Positions 16,688-25,759 are shown, counted from the first letter of the stretch. The stretch is DNA of 64,000 bases from Smaragdicoccus niigatensis DSM 44881 = NBRC 103563 (GCF_000380645.1 NZ_AQXZ01000017.1:310001-374000); one strand, 5' to 3'. Translations and numbers: made by a program. Notes: generated by a model from the letters alone, not told the origin.

Positions 16688-17680
16688 ATGATCACCGTCA
16701 TCGGTGCGAACAAGCATTACGGCGACTTCAAGGCGCTCGACGACGTGACCCTGGAGATCAAACCGGGTTCGTTGACCGCCCTGCTCGGGCCGTCAGGTTC
16801 GGGCAAGTCGACGCTGCTGCGGTCGATCGCGGGACTCGAGGCCCTCGATTCCGGAACCGTTCAGATCCACGGCAAGGACGTCACGAACGTCGTTCCGCAG
16901 AAGCGGGACATCGGCTTCGTGTTCCAGCACTATGCCGCGTTCAAGCACATGACCGTCCGCGACAACGTGGCGTTCGGCCTCAAGATCCGCAAGCGTCCCG
17001 CCGACGAGATCAAGAAGAAGGTCGACGACCTGCTCGAGATCGTCGGTCTCGACGGCTTCCAGCATCGCTACCCGGCGCAGCTTTCCGGTGGCCAGCGTCA
17101 GCGCATGGCGTTGGCTCGCGCGCTGGCGGTCGATCCGCAGGTGTTGCTGCTCGACGAGCCGTTCGGTGCACTCGACGCGAAGGTTCGTGCGGACCTGCGT
17201 GCGTGGCTGCGACGACTCCACGAAGAGGTCCACGTGACCACGGTTCTCGTGACGCACGACCAGCAGGAAGCACTCGACGTCGCCGATCAGATCGCGGTTC
17301 TCAACAAGGGACGGATCGAACAGCACGGCACACCGGACGAGGTCTACGACCGTCCGGCGAACGAGTTCGTCATGTCGTTCCTCGGGGATGTCGCCAAGCT
17401 CAACGGTCACCTCGTCCGCCCCCACGACATCCGCGTGGGCCGCAACCCGAAGCTGTCGGTCGCGCAAACGGAGGGGACCGCCGAATCCGCGGGAATCACT
17501 CGTGCGACCGTCATTCGTGTCGTCTACCTGGGTTTCGAGGTTCGCGTCGAGCTTCGCAACGCCGCCACCGGGGAGCTCTTCACGGCGCAGATCACCCGCG
17601 GTGACGCCGGTGCGCTGCAGTTGCAGGAAGGCGAGACCGTTTACGCCCGTGCGGTTCGGATTCCCGCGCTGGGAGTCTGA
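16688..17680 (+). CDS. cysA: Sulfate ABC transporter ATP-binding protein CysA
   Basis: At 330 residues this is the ATPase of the sulfate importer. Walker A is GPSGSGKST (residues 34-42), the signature is [15 protein letters not shown], Walker B is [11 protein letters not shown] and the switch His is in [10 protein letters not shown]. The C-terminal ~90 residues form the regulatory TOBE-like domain ([10 protein letters not shown]). An AGGAG site precedes the ATG, which abuts the cysW stop. Its last 40 bases overlap the end of the convergent sensor kinase gene. It acts at the cytoplasmic face of the CysTW channel. Confidence 0.97.
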   Translation: MITVIGANKHYGDFKALDDVTLEIKPGSLTALLGPSGSGKSTLLRSIAGLEALDSGTVQIHGKDVTNVVPQKRDIGFVFQHYAAFKHMTVRDNVAFGLKIRKRPADEIKKKVDDLLEIVGLDGFQHRYPAQLSGGQRQRMALARALAVDPQVLLLDEPFGALDAKVRADLRAWLRRLHEEVHVTTVLVTHDQQEALDVADQIAVLNKGRIEQHGTPDEVYDRPANEFVMSFLGDVAKLNGHLVRPHDIRVGRNPKLSVAQTEGTAESAGITRATVIRVVYLGFEVRVELRNAATGELFTAQITRGDAGALQLQEGETVYARAVRIPALGV

Positions 17681-18750
17681 GGCAATTCCACGCTGATGTG
17701 CAGCCCACCGGCAGCACGCGGTGTGAGCGTGAGGGTGCCGTCGTGGGCTTCGGTGATCGTCTTGACGATCGCCAGGCCCAGGCCGACTCCAGCGTGGTCA
17801 CTATGGATGCGTTGGGTGCCGCGCTGGAACGGTTCGGTCAGCGTCGAGACCAGCTCCGGGCTCAAGAACTCACCAGTGTTTTCGACGGTGAGCACGACAG
17901 TCGTCGGTCGCACGTGGGTTTTGACCCAGACCGTGCCGTAACCGTGCGCGTTGTGGACGATCGCGTTGTGCACGAGGTTCATCGTGAGCTGCAAGAGAAG
18001 TGCCGATGACCCGACGGTCGGAGTGATGTCACCGCTGGTCTCGATGGTGACGCCATGCTTTTCGGCGAGGGGGAGAAGCGTCTCGGTGGCTTCCTCCGCA
18101 AGGAGGGACAAGTCGACGCGTTCGCGCGCGAACGAACCCTGTTCGGCGCGGCTGACCAGGAGCAAGGCCTCGGTGAGGTCGATGGCTCGGGTGTTGACGG
18201 CCTGTAAACGGTCGATGAGAGCGCTCGTGTCGCGGTCCGGATCGTTGCGCGCCACGTCGAGTACGGCTTTCGTGATAGCGAGCGGGGTGCGCAACTCGTG
18301 CGATGCGTTGGCGGCGAATCTCTGCTGTTCGGCGACGTGCGCTTCGAGTCGGGCGAGCATCGCGTCGAAGGCGTCGGCGAGTTCGCGGAATTCGTCGCGG
18401 CTGCCGGGCAGCTGAATGCGGTGCGAGAGCGATCCGCCTGCGGCGACCCGGGTGGCGTCGGTGATTCGGGCGAGAGGGGCGAGCATGCGTCCGGCCAGAA
18501 TCCAGCCGCCCGCCAAGCCGAACAGCAGGAGAAAGCCGAGCATCCAGACCACCTTCGGTACGAACGCGCGCTCGAGGTCTCCGCGATTGGGAATCCATCC
18601 ACTCGGCCCGAGAATCACGTCGTTGTCGGGGACATACCGCAGGAGGAAGACCCAGACGACCGCGAGCAACAGGATTCCAGCGACCATGAGAAACCCGGCG
18701 TAGCTGAGGGTGAGCTTAAGCCGAACGCTCAAGCCGGGATCTCTATGCAT
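17641..18750 (-). CDS. Sensor histidine kinase of an OmpR-type two-component system
   Basis: A 369-residue kinase from ATG 18750. It has two transmembrane helices ([20 protein letters not shown] and [20 protein letters not shown]) with a short extracytoplasmic loop, a HAMP linker ([16 protein letters not shown]), an H-box with phospho-acceptor His ([14 protein letters not shown]), an N-box (LVHNAIVHN) and a G-box ([13 protein letters not shown]). The start lies inside the response regulator stop region, so the pair is translationally coupled, regulator first. The 3' end runs 40 bases into cysA on the other strand. The signal sensed is unknown; the VanY-like and EEP genes next door hint at the cell envelope. 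Confidence 0.93.
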   Translation of the reverse strand: MHRDPGLSVRLKLTLSYAGFLMVAGILLLAVVWVFLLRYVPDNDVILGPSGWIPNRGDLERAFVPKVVWMLGFLLLFGLAGGWILAGRMLAPLARITDATRVAAGGSLSHRIQLPGSRDEFRELADAFDAMLARLEAHVAEQQRFAANASHELRTPLAITKAVLDVARNDPDRDTSALIDRLQAVNTRAIDLTEALLLVSRAEQGSFARERVDLSLLAEEATETLLPLAEKHGVTIETSGDITPTVGSSALLLQLTMNLVHNAIVHNAHGYGTVWVKTHVRPTTVVLTVENTGEFLSPELVSTLTEPFQRGTQRIHSDHAGVGLGLAIVKTITEAHDGTLTLTPRAAGGLHISVELPQTPSAGIRTARA

Positions 18751-19417
18751 CCGTGTCTCCGGTGTCGATGCGGTAGCCCACCCCGGCCACGGTGGCGATG
18801 ATCCACGGCTCGCCGAGGCGCTTACGCAAGGCCGAGACAGTGATGCGTACGGCGTTGGTGAATGGGTCGGCGTTCTCGTCCCAGGCGCGCTCCAGAAGCT
18901 CTTCCGCGCTGACAACCCCGCCTTCGGCCGCGGTCAGGACCTCGAGCACGGCGAACTGCTTTCTGGTCAACGCCACGAAGCGACCATCCCGATAGACCTC
19001 GCGACGGAACGGGTCGAGGCGCAGGCCTGCGAGTTCGCGCACGGGAGGTCGGCTGTAGGCCCGCCGGCGGTCGAGCGCTCGCAATCGGAGGACGAGTTCC
19101 TGGAGTTCGAACGGCTTGGTCAGGTAGTCGTCGGCGCCGAGTTCGAATCCCGACGCCTTGTCGTCGAGTCGATCCGCGGCAGTGAGCATGAGGATCGGCA
19201 TGCCAGTGCCGGAGGTCACGATGCGTTTGGCGACCTCGTCGCCGGATGGCCCTGGGATATCGCGATCGAGAACGGCGATGTCGTAGGTGTTGATGCTCAG
19301 TAGTTCGAGGGCGGTGTCACCGTCGCCCGCTATGTCGGACGCGATCGCTGCCAGGCGTAGTCCGTCGCGGATCGCCTCTGCCAGATAGGGCTCGTCCTCG
19401 ACGATCAACACACGCAC
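18743..19417 (-). CDS. OmpR/PhoB-family response regulator
   Basis: A 224-residue regulator. The receiver domain (VRVLIVEDEPYLAEAIRDGL) has the acidic pocket and the phosphorylated Asp in IAVLDRDIPGPSG, with the conserved Thr/Ala (LTAADR) and Lys (YLTKPFE). The C-terminal winged helix (FVALTRKQFAVLEVLTAAEG, then FTNAVRITVSALRKRLG) is of the OmpR class. GTG 19417 fits the start of the receiver fold; the frame upstream is not homologous. It overlaps the kinase gene by 8 bases. Direct repeats upstream of its start suggest autoregulation. Confidence 0.94.
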   Translation of the reverse strand: MRVLIVEDEPYLAEAIRDGLRLAAIASDIAGDGDTALELLSINTYDIAVLDRDIPGPSGDEVAKRIVTSGTGMPILMLTAADRLDDKASGFELGADDYLTKPFELQELVLRLRALDRRRAYSRPPVRELAGLRLDPFRREVYRDGRFVALTRKQFAVLEVLTAAEGGVVSAEELLERAWDENADPFTNAVRITVSALRKRLGEPWIIATVAGVGYRIDTGDTDA

Positions 19418-19439
19418 TTCTTCGATGCTACGAGCAGGT

Positions 19440-19470
19440 GCATATCGTCGGCATATCGAAATTCGCATAC
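19440..19470. promoter_or_regulatory. Direct repeats GCATATCG, putative response-regulator box
   Basis: GCATATCG occurs at 19440-19447 and 19451-19458, an 11-base period, with a weaker GCATAC copy at 19465-19470. Tandem half-sites one helical turn apart are the usual layout for OmpR/PhoB regulators. The block lies between the divergent regulator gene (start 19417) and the VanY-like gene (start 19505), so it could control both. Confidence 0.5.
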
Positions 19471-19504
19471 GGGCTCGCAACATCGCGATGCCTTGACTGG
19501 TCGT

Positions 19505-20080
19505 ATGTCTCAATCTCGACCATTAGCTCGATGGCTGCTCGGTGCCGGCCTTGCTGTTGCCATCGCCGCCTGCACGTATCAATTGCCGAAGTCCTACACG
19601 GCGACGTCCATCGCGTACGTCCTTCACGGCTCGGTTGGGGAGGCGGACGGTGTCGTCTCCCGCGACGTATCGGTCTTCGACAGTTCGATGCCGGCCGTGA
19701 CGAACCTCGATGCGGACCTCCTCGGCGCACTTCGGCACGCATCCACCGATGCTGGAATCACGTTCTCCGTCAGCAGCGGGTGGCGTTCTCCGGAGTACCA
19801 GAACCAGCTTCTGCGCGATGCGGTCGCCACCTACGGATCCGAAGCCGAGGCCGCGCGGTGGGTGGCGACCGCCGCCACCTCTCAACACGTGAAAGGTGCG
19901 GCGGTCGACATCGCCAACGCCGATGCGACCGCGTGGCTTTCCCGGCACGGCGCCGAGTACGGGCTGTGCCAGATCTACGAAAACGAACCGTGGCACTACG
20001 AACTGCGCCCGAAGGCAGCTGGATCCGGGTGCCCAGTGATGTATGCGGACCCGACGCAGGACCCGAGGACGCAGCAGTGA
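19505..20080 (+). CDS. VanY-like D-Ala-D-Ala carboxypeptidase lipoprotein (M15B)
   Basis: A 191-residue protein with a signal peptide ending in lipobox-like AIAACTY, so probably a membrane-anchored lipoprotein. The M15B zinc peptidase motifs are intact: SGWRSPEYQ, SQHVKGAAVDI (the S-x-H-x-x-G-x-A-x-D zinc motif) and EPWHYE with the catalytic Glu and third zinc His. It should trim the terminal D-Ala of peptidoglycan stem peptides. ATG 19505 is preferred to the in-frame TTG at 19493. It is divergent from the two-component genes and overlaps the next gene by four bases (GTGA). Whether it affects glycopeptide resistance cannot be told. Confidence 0.9.
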   Translation: MSQSRPLARWLLGAGLAVAIAACTYQLPKSYTATSIAYVLHGSVGEADGVVSRDVSVFDSSMPAVTNLDADLLGALRHASTDAGITFSVSSGWRSPEYQNQLLRDAVATYGSEAEAARWVATAATSQHVKGAAVDIANADATAWLSRHGAEYGLCQIYENEPWHYELRPKAAGSGCPVMYADPTQDPRTQQ

Positions 20081-21075
20081 TCGACACGCATACGGAGGTC
20101 CACGTCGAGCCTCGTCCCAAGCGTGGTTGGGCGATCGCGGTGTCGGCGCTCGTGCTCGGGCTGCTCCTGTGGGGGCATGCGGAGATCCCTCAGATCGGGA
20201 ATCTGGGCAGCCTCGTCGAAAGCTTCCTGCCTTGGTTCGGCCTGTTGATTCCGGTGTTGCTGGTCGGTGCCCTCTGGCGCCGGTCTGTGGTTGCGGGAGC
20301 TGCGCTGTTGATTCCGATCATGCTGTGGCTCAGTCTTTTTGGCTCGGTCATGGACAGCAAGGCCCAGCCTGGCGGCGACCTCACGGTGGTCAGTCACAAC
20401 GTCAGTGCCAACAACGCGGACCTGGTTGCCACGGCACACGACCTCATCGCATCGGGTGCGGACCTGCTTGCGCTGGAGGAGATGACGCCCGACGCGGCGG
20501 CTACCTACGAGGCCCAGTTGGCGCAGGCCTATCGCTACCACGCGGTATGGGGCACGGTCGGGCTGTGGAGCAAACTGCCGATATCGGAGAGCGAGACGAT
20601 CGACGTCAAAGTCGGCGTTCCACCGCCGACCGCGACTCTCGTGTCCACGGATGGAGTTCCGATTCGGGGGATGCGGGCCACGGTGGTTACCGCTCGCGGG
20701 CCGGTGGCGGTTTATGTGGCACATCTGGGATCGGTCGGAGTGAACCCGCGGGCGGGCTTCTCGACGTATCAGCGTGACGCGGGCGCAGAAGCGCTCGCCA
20801 AGGCGATCGCCGCTGATCCGAACGAGAGGGTGCTGCTGATGGGCGACCTGAACGGAACGATGGACGATCGTGCGTTCGCCGACCTTGCAGACAAGCTGAC
20901 GTCGGTCCAGGTCGCGGCGGGGGATGGGTTCGGCTTCAGTTGGCCGGCGACGTTCCCGGTGGTCCGGATCGACCAGATCCTGGTCCGCGGCGTGACGCCC
21001 AAGAGTTCGTGGGTGCTACCGGCGACGGGGAGTGACCATCGTCCGGTCGGGGCGCGTATATCGCTTGTCGCCTAG
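20077..21075 (+). CDS. Membrane-anchored endonuclease/exonuclease/phosphatase family protein
   Basis: A 332-residue protein starting at GTG 20077 within the upstream stop. Three hydrophobic segments in the first ~95 residues (WAIAVSALVLGLLLWGHAEI; FLPWFGLLIPVLLVGALW; VVAGAALLIPIMLWLSLFG) are followed by an EEP domain outside the membrane: LTVVSHNVSANNADLVATAH, LLALEEMTP, LLMGDLNGTMDD and the final SDHRPVGARI. These carry the metal-binding Asn/Glu/Asp/His set of DNase I-type phosphatases. Family members act on nucleic acids, phosphoinositides or lipids. Coupling to the VanY-like gene suggests an envelope role. Confidence 0.87.
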   Translation: MIDTHTEVHVEPRPKRGWAIAVSALVLGLLLWGHAEIPQIGNLGSLVESFLPWFGLLIPVLLVGALWRRSVVAGAALLIPIMLWLSLFGSVMDSKAQPGGDLTVVSHNVSANNADLVATAHDLIASGADLLALEEMTPDAAATYEAQLAQAYRYHAVWGTVGLWSKLPISESETIDVKVGVPPPTATLVSTDGVPIRGMRATVVTARGPVAVYVAHLGSVGVNPRAGFSTYQRDAGAEALAKAIAADPNERVLLMGDLNGTMDDRAFADLADKLTSVQVAAGDGFGFSWPATFPVVRIDQILVRGVTPKSSWVLPATGSDHRPVGARISLVA

Positions 21076-21201
21076 CAAGACCCTGTCTGGTTTGGGGCTG
21101 GTGTGACTAAGTGCACGTCACCCAAACTGACGACGTTTTCCGGCTAGCCTCTCCCACGGCAGCGTTAGCTGCGCGGTAGCGGTAACGAGGAGGGGACTGT
21201 T

Positions 21202-21690
21202 ATGCGCAAGGTTCTGGGTATGGGTAGCGCGGTTGTCTGACTGGCGCTGGTAATCGCATCGCCGGCGACAGCACAGGCCGGGAAATTCAACGATGAATGG
21301 TCAGCCACTGCTGACTGCGGGGGGACAGCGGTCGATTACACCACGACGTCGTGGGGGACCTACGTATTCAAAGGCGGGGACGGGTCTCGATACTCCGCGA
21401 GCGCCCACAACACGACTGTGTGGACCAACACTGCGACCGGCAAGGTCGTCACCGAGTATCAGAATTTGAGCTCGAACGGCGGCGTCACTGTCGACGCAGA
21501 CGGCCAGACCAACATCGCGCTCTTCGCGGGCTCGACCCGGTTCGTCGACGCGGGCGGACGGACTGTCGCATCCACTGCTGGCAGCACAAAGAGCACTCTT
21601 GTTCTCGATCCGAATGGCTACTACGTGTCGAGTGATCTGGACCAGCACGGACGCCAGGAATTCGTCGACGTCTGCCAACTGGTGAGCTAG
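21202..21690 (+). pseudogene. Small secreted protein gene interrupted by a stop in its signal peptide
   Basis: A good ribosome site (GAGGAGGGG) precedes ATG 21202, and the frame reads MRKVLGMGSAVV, stop (TGA 21238-21240), LALVIASPATAQAGKFNDEW and continues without further stops to 21690. If the TGA is ignored the product is a normal ~162-residue secreted protein: signal peptide cut after AQA, then a Cys-containing Thr/Ser/Gly-rich beta-type domain (TADCGGTAVDYTTTSWGTYV, ending FVDVCQLVS). The stop falls exactly in the hydrophobic core of the signal peptide. It may be a recent nonsense mutation or a sequencing error; internal re-initiation would give a cytoplasmic protein. Family not recognised. 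Confidence 0.7.
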
Positions 21691-21791
21691 ATCCACGGCA
21701 AGTGGCGCATACGTCACAAGCTGACTACATCAACTGATGTGAGTGGCACGGCGACAACGCATCTCGTGATTACTGGAGCATTCTCTCAAGT

Positions 21792-23438
21792 GTGGAAATC
21801 CGGCATTTCGTACGCCTGACCGTGTCTGTGGCGCTCGCGGCGGGAGCGCTCTCGGTGGCCGTCCCCGCGAATGCTGCGACGGCGCTCCCAACCCTGTCGG
21901 TCACGGCTGAACTGAGCAATCTCGATCGTCCGTGGGACGCGATCGCCGCGCCCGACGGCACGATCATCACCGGCGAGAAGACCGGCCGGTTCGTCCTCAA
22001 GGAGACTGGCGGCGCAATTCATTCCGTCGCCGGCGCAGTCCCCGGATTGTGGGTCAGCGGCGAGACCGGGCTCATGGGACTCGCTCTCGCCACGGACTTC
22101 TCGACGACCCGGAGGCTGTTCGCATGCCACGGATACAGCGCGTCGGGCACGACGGATATTCGAATAAGCGCCTTCACGATCGGGGCCGACTGGAACTCGG
22201 TGACGTATGCGGGATCTGTGCTCACCGGCATCGACACCGACAGCGGCCGGCACGGCGGCTGCCGAATTCTTGCGCATCCGGACGGCACGCTTTACGTCGG
22301 CACCGGCGACGCGGCCGTTGGCACGAACCCACAGGATCCGACGTCGCTGGCCGGCAAGGTTCTGCACATCACGACGTCCGGTCAACCTGCTCCCGGAAAT
22401 CCGACGGCATCGAGCCCGATCTTTACGCTCGGCCACCGAAATGTGCAGGGGTTGGCCATGCGGGTCGACACCGGGTTCATCTACTCGGTTGAGCACGGGA
22501 CGGATCGCGACGATGAGATCAACCGGCTCGTCCCCGGCGGGAACTACGGCTGGCGTCCGGATCGCACGGCGTACGACGAGACGGTCCCGATGACCGACAA
22601 AGTCCGAGTGCCCGGAGCGCTCGATGCCATCTGGAGTTCCGGCGAACCGACCCTGGCGACGTCGGGCGCGGCGGTCGTTCAAGGCGCGGCGTGGGGAGGC
22701 TGGGGCGGAGCTCTCGCGGTCGCGACCCTGAAGGCGCAGAAGCTGATGCTCGTGAAGCTCGGGCTCGACGGTCAATCGGTGACCGAGACAGCATTTCCGC
22801 CGGCTTTGAACGGCACGAACGGCCGGCTGCGGAGCGTGACGTCAATGCCCGACGGGTCGTTGCTCATCACCACGGACGCGTCGCCCGATGGCAAAGTGCT
22901 GCGTGTCCGACCAGTCGAAAACGTCAGTTCACCCACGCTGACCGGTACGCCACCGCGCGGACTGGTCAAGCGGCCCTACGACTTCCAATTCGCAGTCGGG
23001 GGAGGACCGACCACGACGACGCGGGTGACGAGCGGTGCCCTGCCCGCCGGCTTGAGCCTGTCTTCGACGGGCAAGCTCAGTGGCGTGCCGACGAAAACCG
23101 GCTATTTCAATTTCCGGGTGACCGCGAGCAACTCTGCCGGTGCCGTGACGAAGCTGTACCGCCTCCAGATCGCCACGCAGCAGGCGAGTATCACCGGTAG
23201 TCCTCCGGCTGGGACGGTCGGCGTCCCATACCGTCACGAATTCACGGTGACCGGTGCTCCGCCGCCCGTCGTGTCTCTGGCGAGTGGACAGCTGCCCCCG
23301 GGTCTCACGATCTCGTCCAGCGGCGTGCTCGAGGGAACCCCGTCCGTGGCGGGCGAATACCGGTTCAGCCTGCGCGCCGACAACGGAGTCGGATTCCGGC
23401 CACCAGTGTTCGCCTTCACGCTGACGATTCGTACGTAG
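21792..23438 (+). CDS. Secreted PQQ-dependent sugar dehydrogenase-like protein with two Ig-like domains
   Basis: A 548-residue secreted protein. The signal peptide (FVRLTVSVALAAGALSVAVP, cut after ANA) is followed by a six-bladed propeller of the soluble aldose/glucose dehydrogenase family: LDRPWDAIAAPDGTIITGEK, ETGLMGLALATDF, RILAHPDGTLYVGTGDAA, LGHRNVQGLAMR and GGNYGWRP. From about residue 375 there are two tandem putative Ig (He_PIG) domains, each with a TGxPPxGxVxxPY start and a GLSLSSTGKLSG or GLTISSSGVLEG core. The propeller may oxidise sugars outside the cell with PQQ; whether the strain makes PQQ is not shown. Start GTG 21792 is inferred. Confidence 0.85.
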   Translation: MEIRHFVRLTVSVALAAGALSVAVPANAATALPTLSVTAELSNLDRPWDAIAAPDGTIITGEKTGRFVLKETGGAIHSVAGAVPGLWVSGETGLMGLALATDFSTTRRLFACHGYSASGTTDIRISAFTIGADWNSVTYAGSVLTGIDTDSGRHGGCRILAHPDGTLYVGTGDAAVGTNPQDPTSLAGKVLHITTSGQPAPGNPTASSPIFTLGHRNVQGLAMRVDTGFIYSVEHGTDRDDEINRLVPGGNYGWRPDRTAYDETVPMTDKVRVPGALDAIWSSGEPTLATSGAAVVQGAAWGGWGGALAVATLKAQKLMLVKLGLDGQSVTETAFPPALNGTNGRLRSVTSMPDGSLLITTDASPDGKVLRVRPVENVSSPTLTGTPPRGLVKRPYDFQFAVGGGPTTTTRVTSGALPAGLSLSSTGKLSGVPTKTGYFNFRVTASNSAGAVTKLYRLQIATQQASITGSPPAGTVGVPYRHEFTVTGAPPPVVSLASGQLPPGLTISSSGVLEGTPSVAGEYRFSLRADNGVGFRPPVFAFTLTIRT

Positions 23439-23447
23439 GCCAAAACA

Positions 23448-23488
23448 AATTCGCCCGCCTCTCGATCCGATCGAGAGGCGGGCGAATT
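23448..23488. terminator. Long perfect bidirectional terminator palindrome
   Basis: Perfect inverted repeat with 20-base arms (23448-23467 and 23469-23488; AATTCGCCCGCCTCTCGATC and its complement) between the convergent sugar dehydrogenase and SDR genes. It starts 10 bases after one stop codon and ends 12 bases before the other. It should terminate transcripts from both sides. Confidence 0.8.
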
Positions 23489-23499
23489 CGACTGTCTGC

Positions 23500-24345
23500 C
23501 TAGAGACCCGAACGCTCGGTTCCGCGGCCCTTGAAGTCATCCATCGAGTGGTAAACACCGAGGAGACGGTCGGCGATGAGGTCGTACAGCTTGACCGGGA
23601 GCAGGCCCTTGACGGCGCGTGCCAGGTAAACGGTCTTGGGGAGAACGATGAGTGCGTCGCCGTTCTTCATGCCCTTCCACACCGCGGTGGTGACTTCCTC
23701 CGGCTTGAGGATCGGGGCGAGGAGCGGGCCCTTGGCGCCCTCGAACATGCCGGTCGAGATGTAGCTCGGGCACACGGTGGTCACCTTGACGTGGCCGGCG
23801 CCCTGCTGCTCGAGTTCGATGCGAACCGAGTCGCTCCAGCCGAGGCAGGCCCACTTCGAGGCGGCGTAGACGGCCATCTTCGGGGTCGCCTGCATGCCGG
23901 CGGCCGACGCGATGTTGACGATGCGGCATTCGCGCTCGGGGTTCGCAACCATCGACGCGAGGAACTCGAGGGTGATGTACATCGGAGCCATCGAGTTCAC
24001 ATCCATCGTGAACTTGATGTCCTTCTCGGCGTCGGCTTCCCAGAAGTACTTGGCGCGCACGACACCGGCGTTGTTGATCAGGACGTCCGGGTAACCGACG
24101 TTCCGCTTGACCTCTTCCGCACCACGCGAGATCGCCGTCGGGTCCGCCACATTGACGATCTGCCCGATGACGTTGGTGCCCTTCCCGGAAAGCTCGGCGA
24201 CGGCCTTGTCGAGCGCCACCTGGTCGATGTCCCACAGGATGAGGGTCGACGCGCCCTCCTCGACGGCGTAGCCGGCCCAGATACGACCCATACCCATTGC
24301 CGCACCGGTGATGAGGACGGACTTTCCGGAAACTGTGAAGGCCAT
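23500..24345 (-). CDS. Short-chain dehydrogenase/reductase
   Basis: A 281-residue classical SDR. The NAD(P)-binding motif TGAAMGMGR lies near residue 12, followed by the adenine-pocket Asp (LILWDID), NNAGV, the catalytic Ser in VNIASAAG and the Y-x-x-x-K pair in YAASKWA. Asp after the second strand suggests NAD rather than NADP. ATG 24345 follows AGAGGAG. The C-terminal part (GLLPVKLYDLIADRLLGVYH) is typical of actinobacterial SDRs in lipid or steroid metabolism; the substrate is not known. It sits downstream of cysN with its own candidate operator, so it is probably independently transcribed. Confidence 0.9.
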   Translation of the reverse strand: MAFTVSGKSVLITGAAMGMGRIWAGYAVEEGASTLILWDIDQVALDKAVAELSGKGTNVIGQIVNVADPTAISRGAEEVKRNVGYPDVLINNAGVVRAKYFWEADAEKDIKFTMDVNSMAPMYITLEFLASMVANPERECRIVNIASAAGMQATPKMAVYAASKWACLGWSDSVRIELEQQGAGHVKVTTVCPSYISTGMFEGAKGPLLAPILKPEEVTTAVWKGMKNGDALIVLPKTVYLARAVKGLLPVKLYDLIADRLLGVYHSMDDFKGRGTERSGL

Positions 24346-24399
24346 GAATGCTCCTCTTTTGTTTGTCTTGGCAGGCCAGGTGGACTCCACGCGGACATT

Positions 24400-24433
24400 A
24401 CACCTGTGCTCGGTAAAGACCTTACACAGGTGT
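24400..24433. promoter_or_regulatory. Paired ACACCTGTG / CACAGGTGT operator-like inverted repeat
   Basis: ACACCTGTG (24400-24408) and its exact complement CACAGGTGT (24425-24433) are separated by 16 bases, 55-88 bases upstream of the SDR start. Each half is itself a near-palindrome (ACAC-NN-GTGT), and the two centres are 24 bases apart. On the minus strand TAATGT (a TANNNT box) lies just downstream of the promoter-proximal half. This looks like a two-site repressor operator for the SDR gene. Confidence 0.5.
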
Positions 24434-24466
24434 TCAACAAATAGAAGCGGCTTGGTGGCCTGGCTC

Positions 24467-25759
24467 TCAGCCCAGCTCGACGGCGGTCAAGACGTCCCCG
24501 ACGAGACCAGCGGCGAGGGTGTTTCCGCCGGCGGGATCGATGAGCAGGAAGCTGCCCGTGTGGCGGTTGACGGCATAGTCGTCAGCCACGATCGGCTCCG
24601 CGACGCGGACGGAAATGCGTCCGATGTCGTTGAGTTCCAGCGTCGCCGGTGATGGGTCCGACGACAGGTTCTGCTCGTCGAATCGATCGATCAAAGCACC
24701 GACGATCGCCTGCGTGGTCCGCGTTCCGTGCTTGAGCAACAGGCGTGCACCTGGGCGCAGTGGCTTCTCGGCGAGCCAGCACACGGTCGCGTCGAAGGCA
24801 GACAGCGGTTCCGGAGCGTCGATGGGGGAGGCGATCACGTCGCCACGCGAGACATCGACGTCCGTGGTGAGCAGCAGTGTCACACTGCGGCCGGCCTCGG
24901 CCACTTCGAGTTCGCCATCGGCGGTGTCGATCTTCGCGATCGTGCTGCGCACGCCGGACGGCAGGATGACGACCTCGTCACCAGGACGAACCGAGCCCGC
25001 GGCGACCTGGCCGGCATAGCCGCGGTAGTCGGGGAACGCGGCAGACCGCGGACGAATGACGTATTGCACCGGAAAGCGCAGGCCGATCTCCGTGCGTTCG
25101 CTGTCGGCATCGACCGGGACCGACTCGAGGTGTTCGATGAGTGTCGGTCCGTCGTAGTACGGCGTGTGCTCCGAGCGAAAAGCGACGTTGTCGCCGAACA
25201 GTGCCGAGACCGGAATTTCCTGGACGTCTTCAGGCGCCCAACCCAGACCAGCCGTCAGCCGGTTGAACTCGGCGGAAATGTTCGCGAAGACCTCGGCGGG
25301 GTTCTCGACGAGGTCGATCTTGTTGACCGCGAGAACGAGCTTCGGCACCCCGAGCAGCGCGAGAACCGCCGCGTGACGACGGGTCTGCGCGACGACGCCC
25401 TTCCGTGCATCGACGAGCAGCATGACGAGCTGCGCGGTCGAGGCGCCGGAGACGGTGTTCCTTGTGTACTGGACGTGCCCGGGGGTATCGGCGAGGACGA
25501 ACGAGCGCTGCGGCGTCGCGAAGTAGCGATAGGCCACGTCGATCGTGATGCCCTGTTCGCGCTCGGCGCGGAGGCCGTCGACGAGGAGCGAGAGGTCGGG
25601 CGTCGCAAGACCCTTGTCGACCGAGGCCCGCTCCACCGCGTCGATGTGGTCAGCGAGCACTGACTTGGTGTCGAAGAGGAGGCGTCCGACCAGGGTGGAC
25701 TTGCCGTCGTCGACGCTGCCCGCCGTTGCCAGTCGGAGCAGTTGAGCTGACGTGCTCAG
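24467..25759 (-). CDS. cysN: Sulfate adenylyltransferase subunit 1 (CysN), inferred CTG start
   Basis: The GTPase subunit of ATP sulfurylase, which drives APS formation by CysD. The P-loop GSVDDGKST (residues 14-22) lies upstream of any ATG, GTG or TTG: the first such codon is GTG 25660, which would delete it. Going back from the P-loop, the frame reaches an in-frame TGA 13 codons before a CTG at 25759; this CTG overlaps the cysD stop (CTGA) and has GGGAGG upstream. The product is then 430 residues, opening (L)STSAQLLRLATAG as normal CysN proteins do. Other motifs: DTPGHVQYTRN, NKIDLV and a C-terminal EF-Tu-like beta-barrel. No CysC kinase fusion is present. Confidence 0.93.
   Translation of the reverse strand: MSTSAQLLRLATAGSVDDGKSTLVGRLLFDTKSVLADHIDAVERASVDKGLATPDLSLLVDGLRAEREQGITIDVAYRYFATPQRSFVLADTPGHVQYTRNTVSGASTAQLVMLLVDARKGVVAQTRRHAAVLALLGVPKLVLAVNKIDLVENPAEVFANISAEFNRLTAGLGWAPEDVQEIPVSALFGDNVAFRSEHTPYYDGPTLIEHLESVPVDADSERTEIGLRFPVQYVIRPRSAAFPDYRGYAGQVAAGSVRPGDEVVILPSGVRSTIAKIDTADGELEVAEAGRSVTLLLTTDVDVSRGDVIASPIDAPEPLSAFDATVCWLAEKPLRPGARLLLKHGTRTTQAIVGALIDRFDEQNLSSDPSPATLELNDIGRISVRVAEPIVADDYAVNRHTGSFLLIDPAGGNTLAAGLVGDVLTAVELG

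Noticed and set aside
19438-20076. N-terminal extension of the EEP protein back to 19438
   Set aside because: This stretch is the VanY-like gene read in another frame; the GTGA overlap at 20077 gives a natural start.
24728-25663. 311-codon plus-strand frame opposite cysN
   Set aside because: Antisense shadow; composition is mirror-image Arg/Asp/Val and no motif is present.
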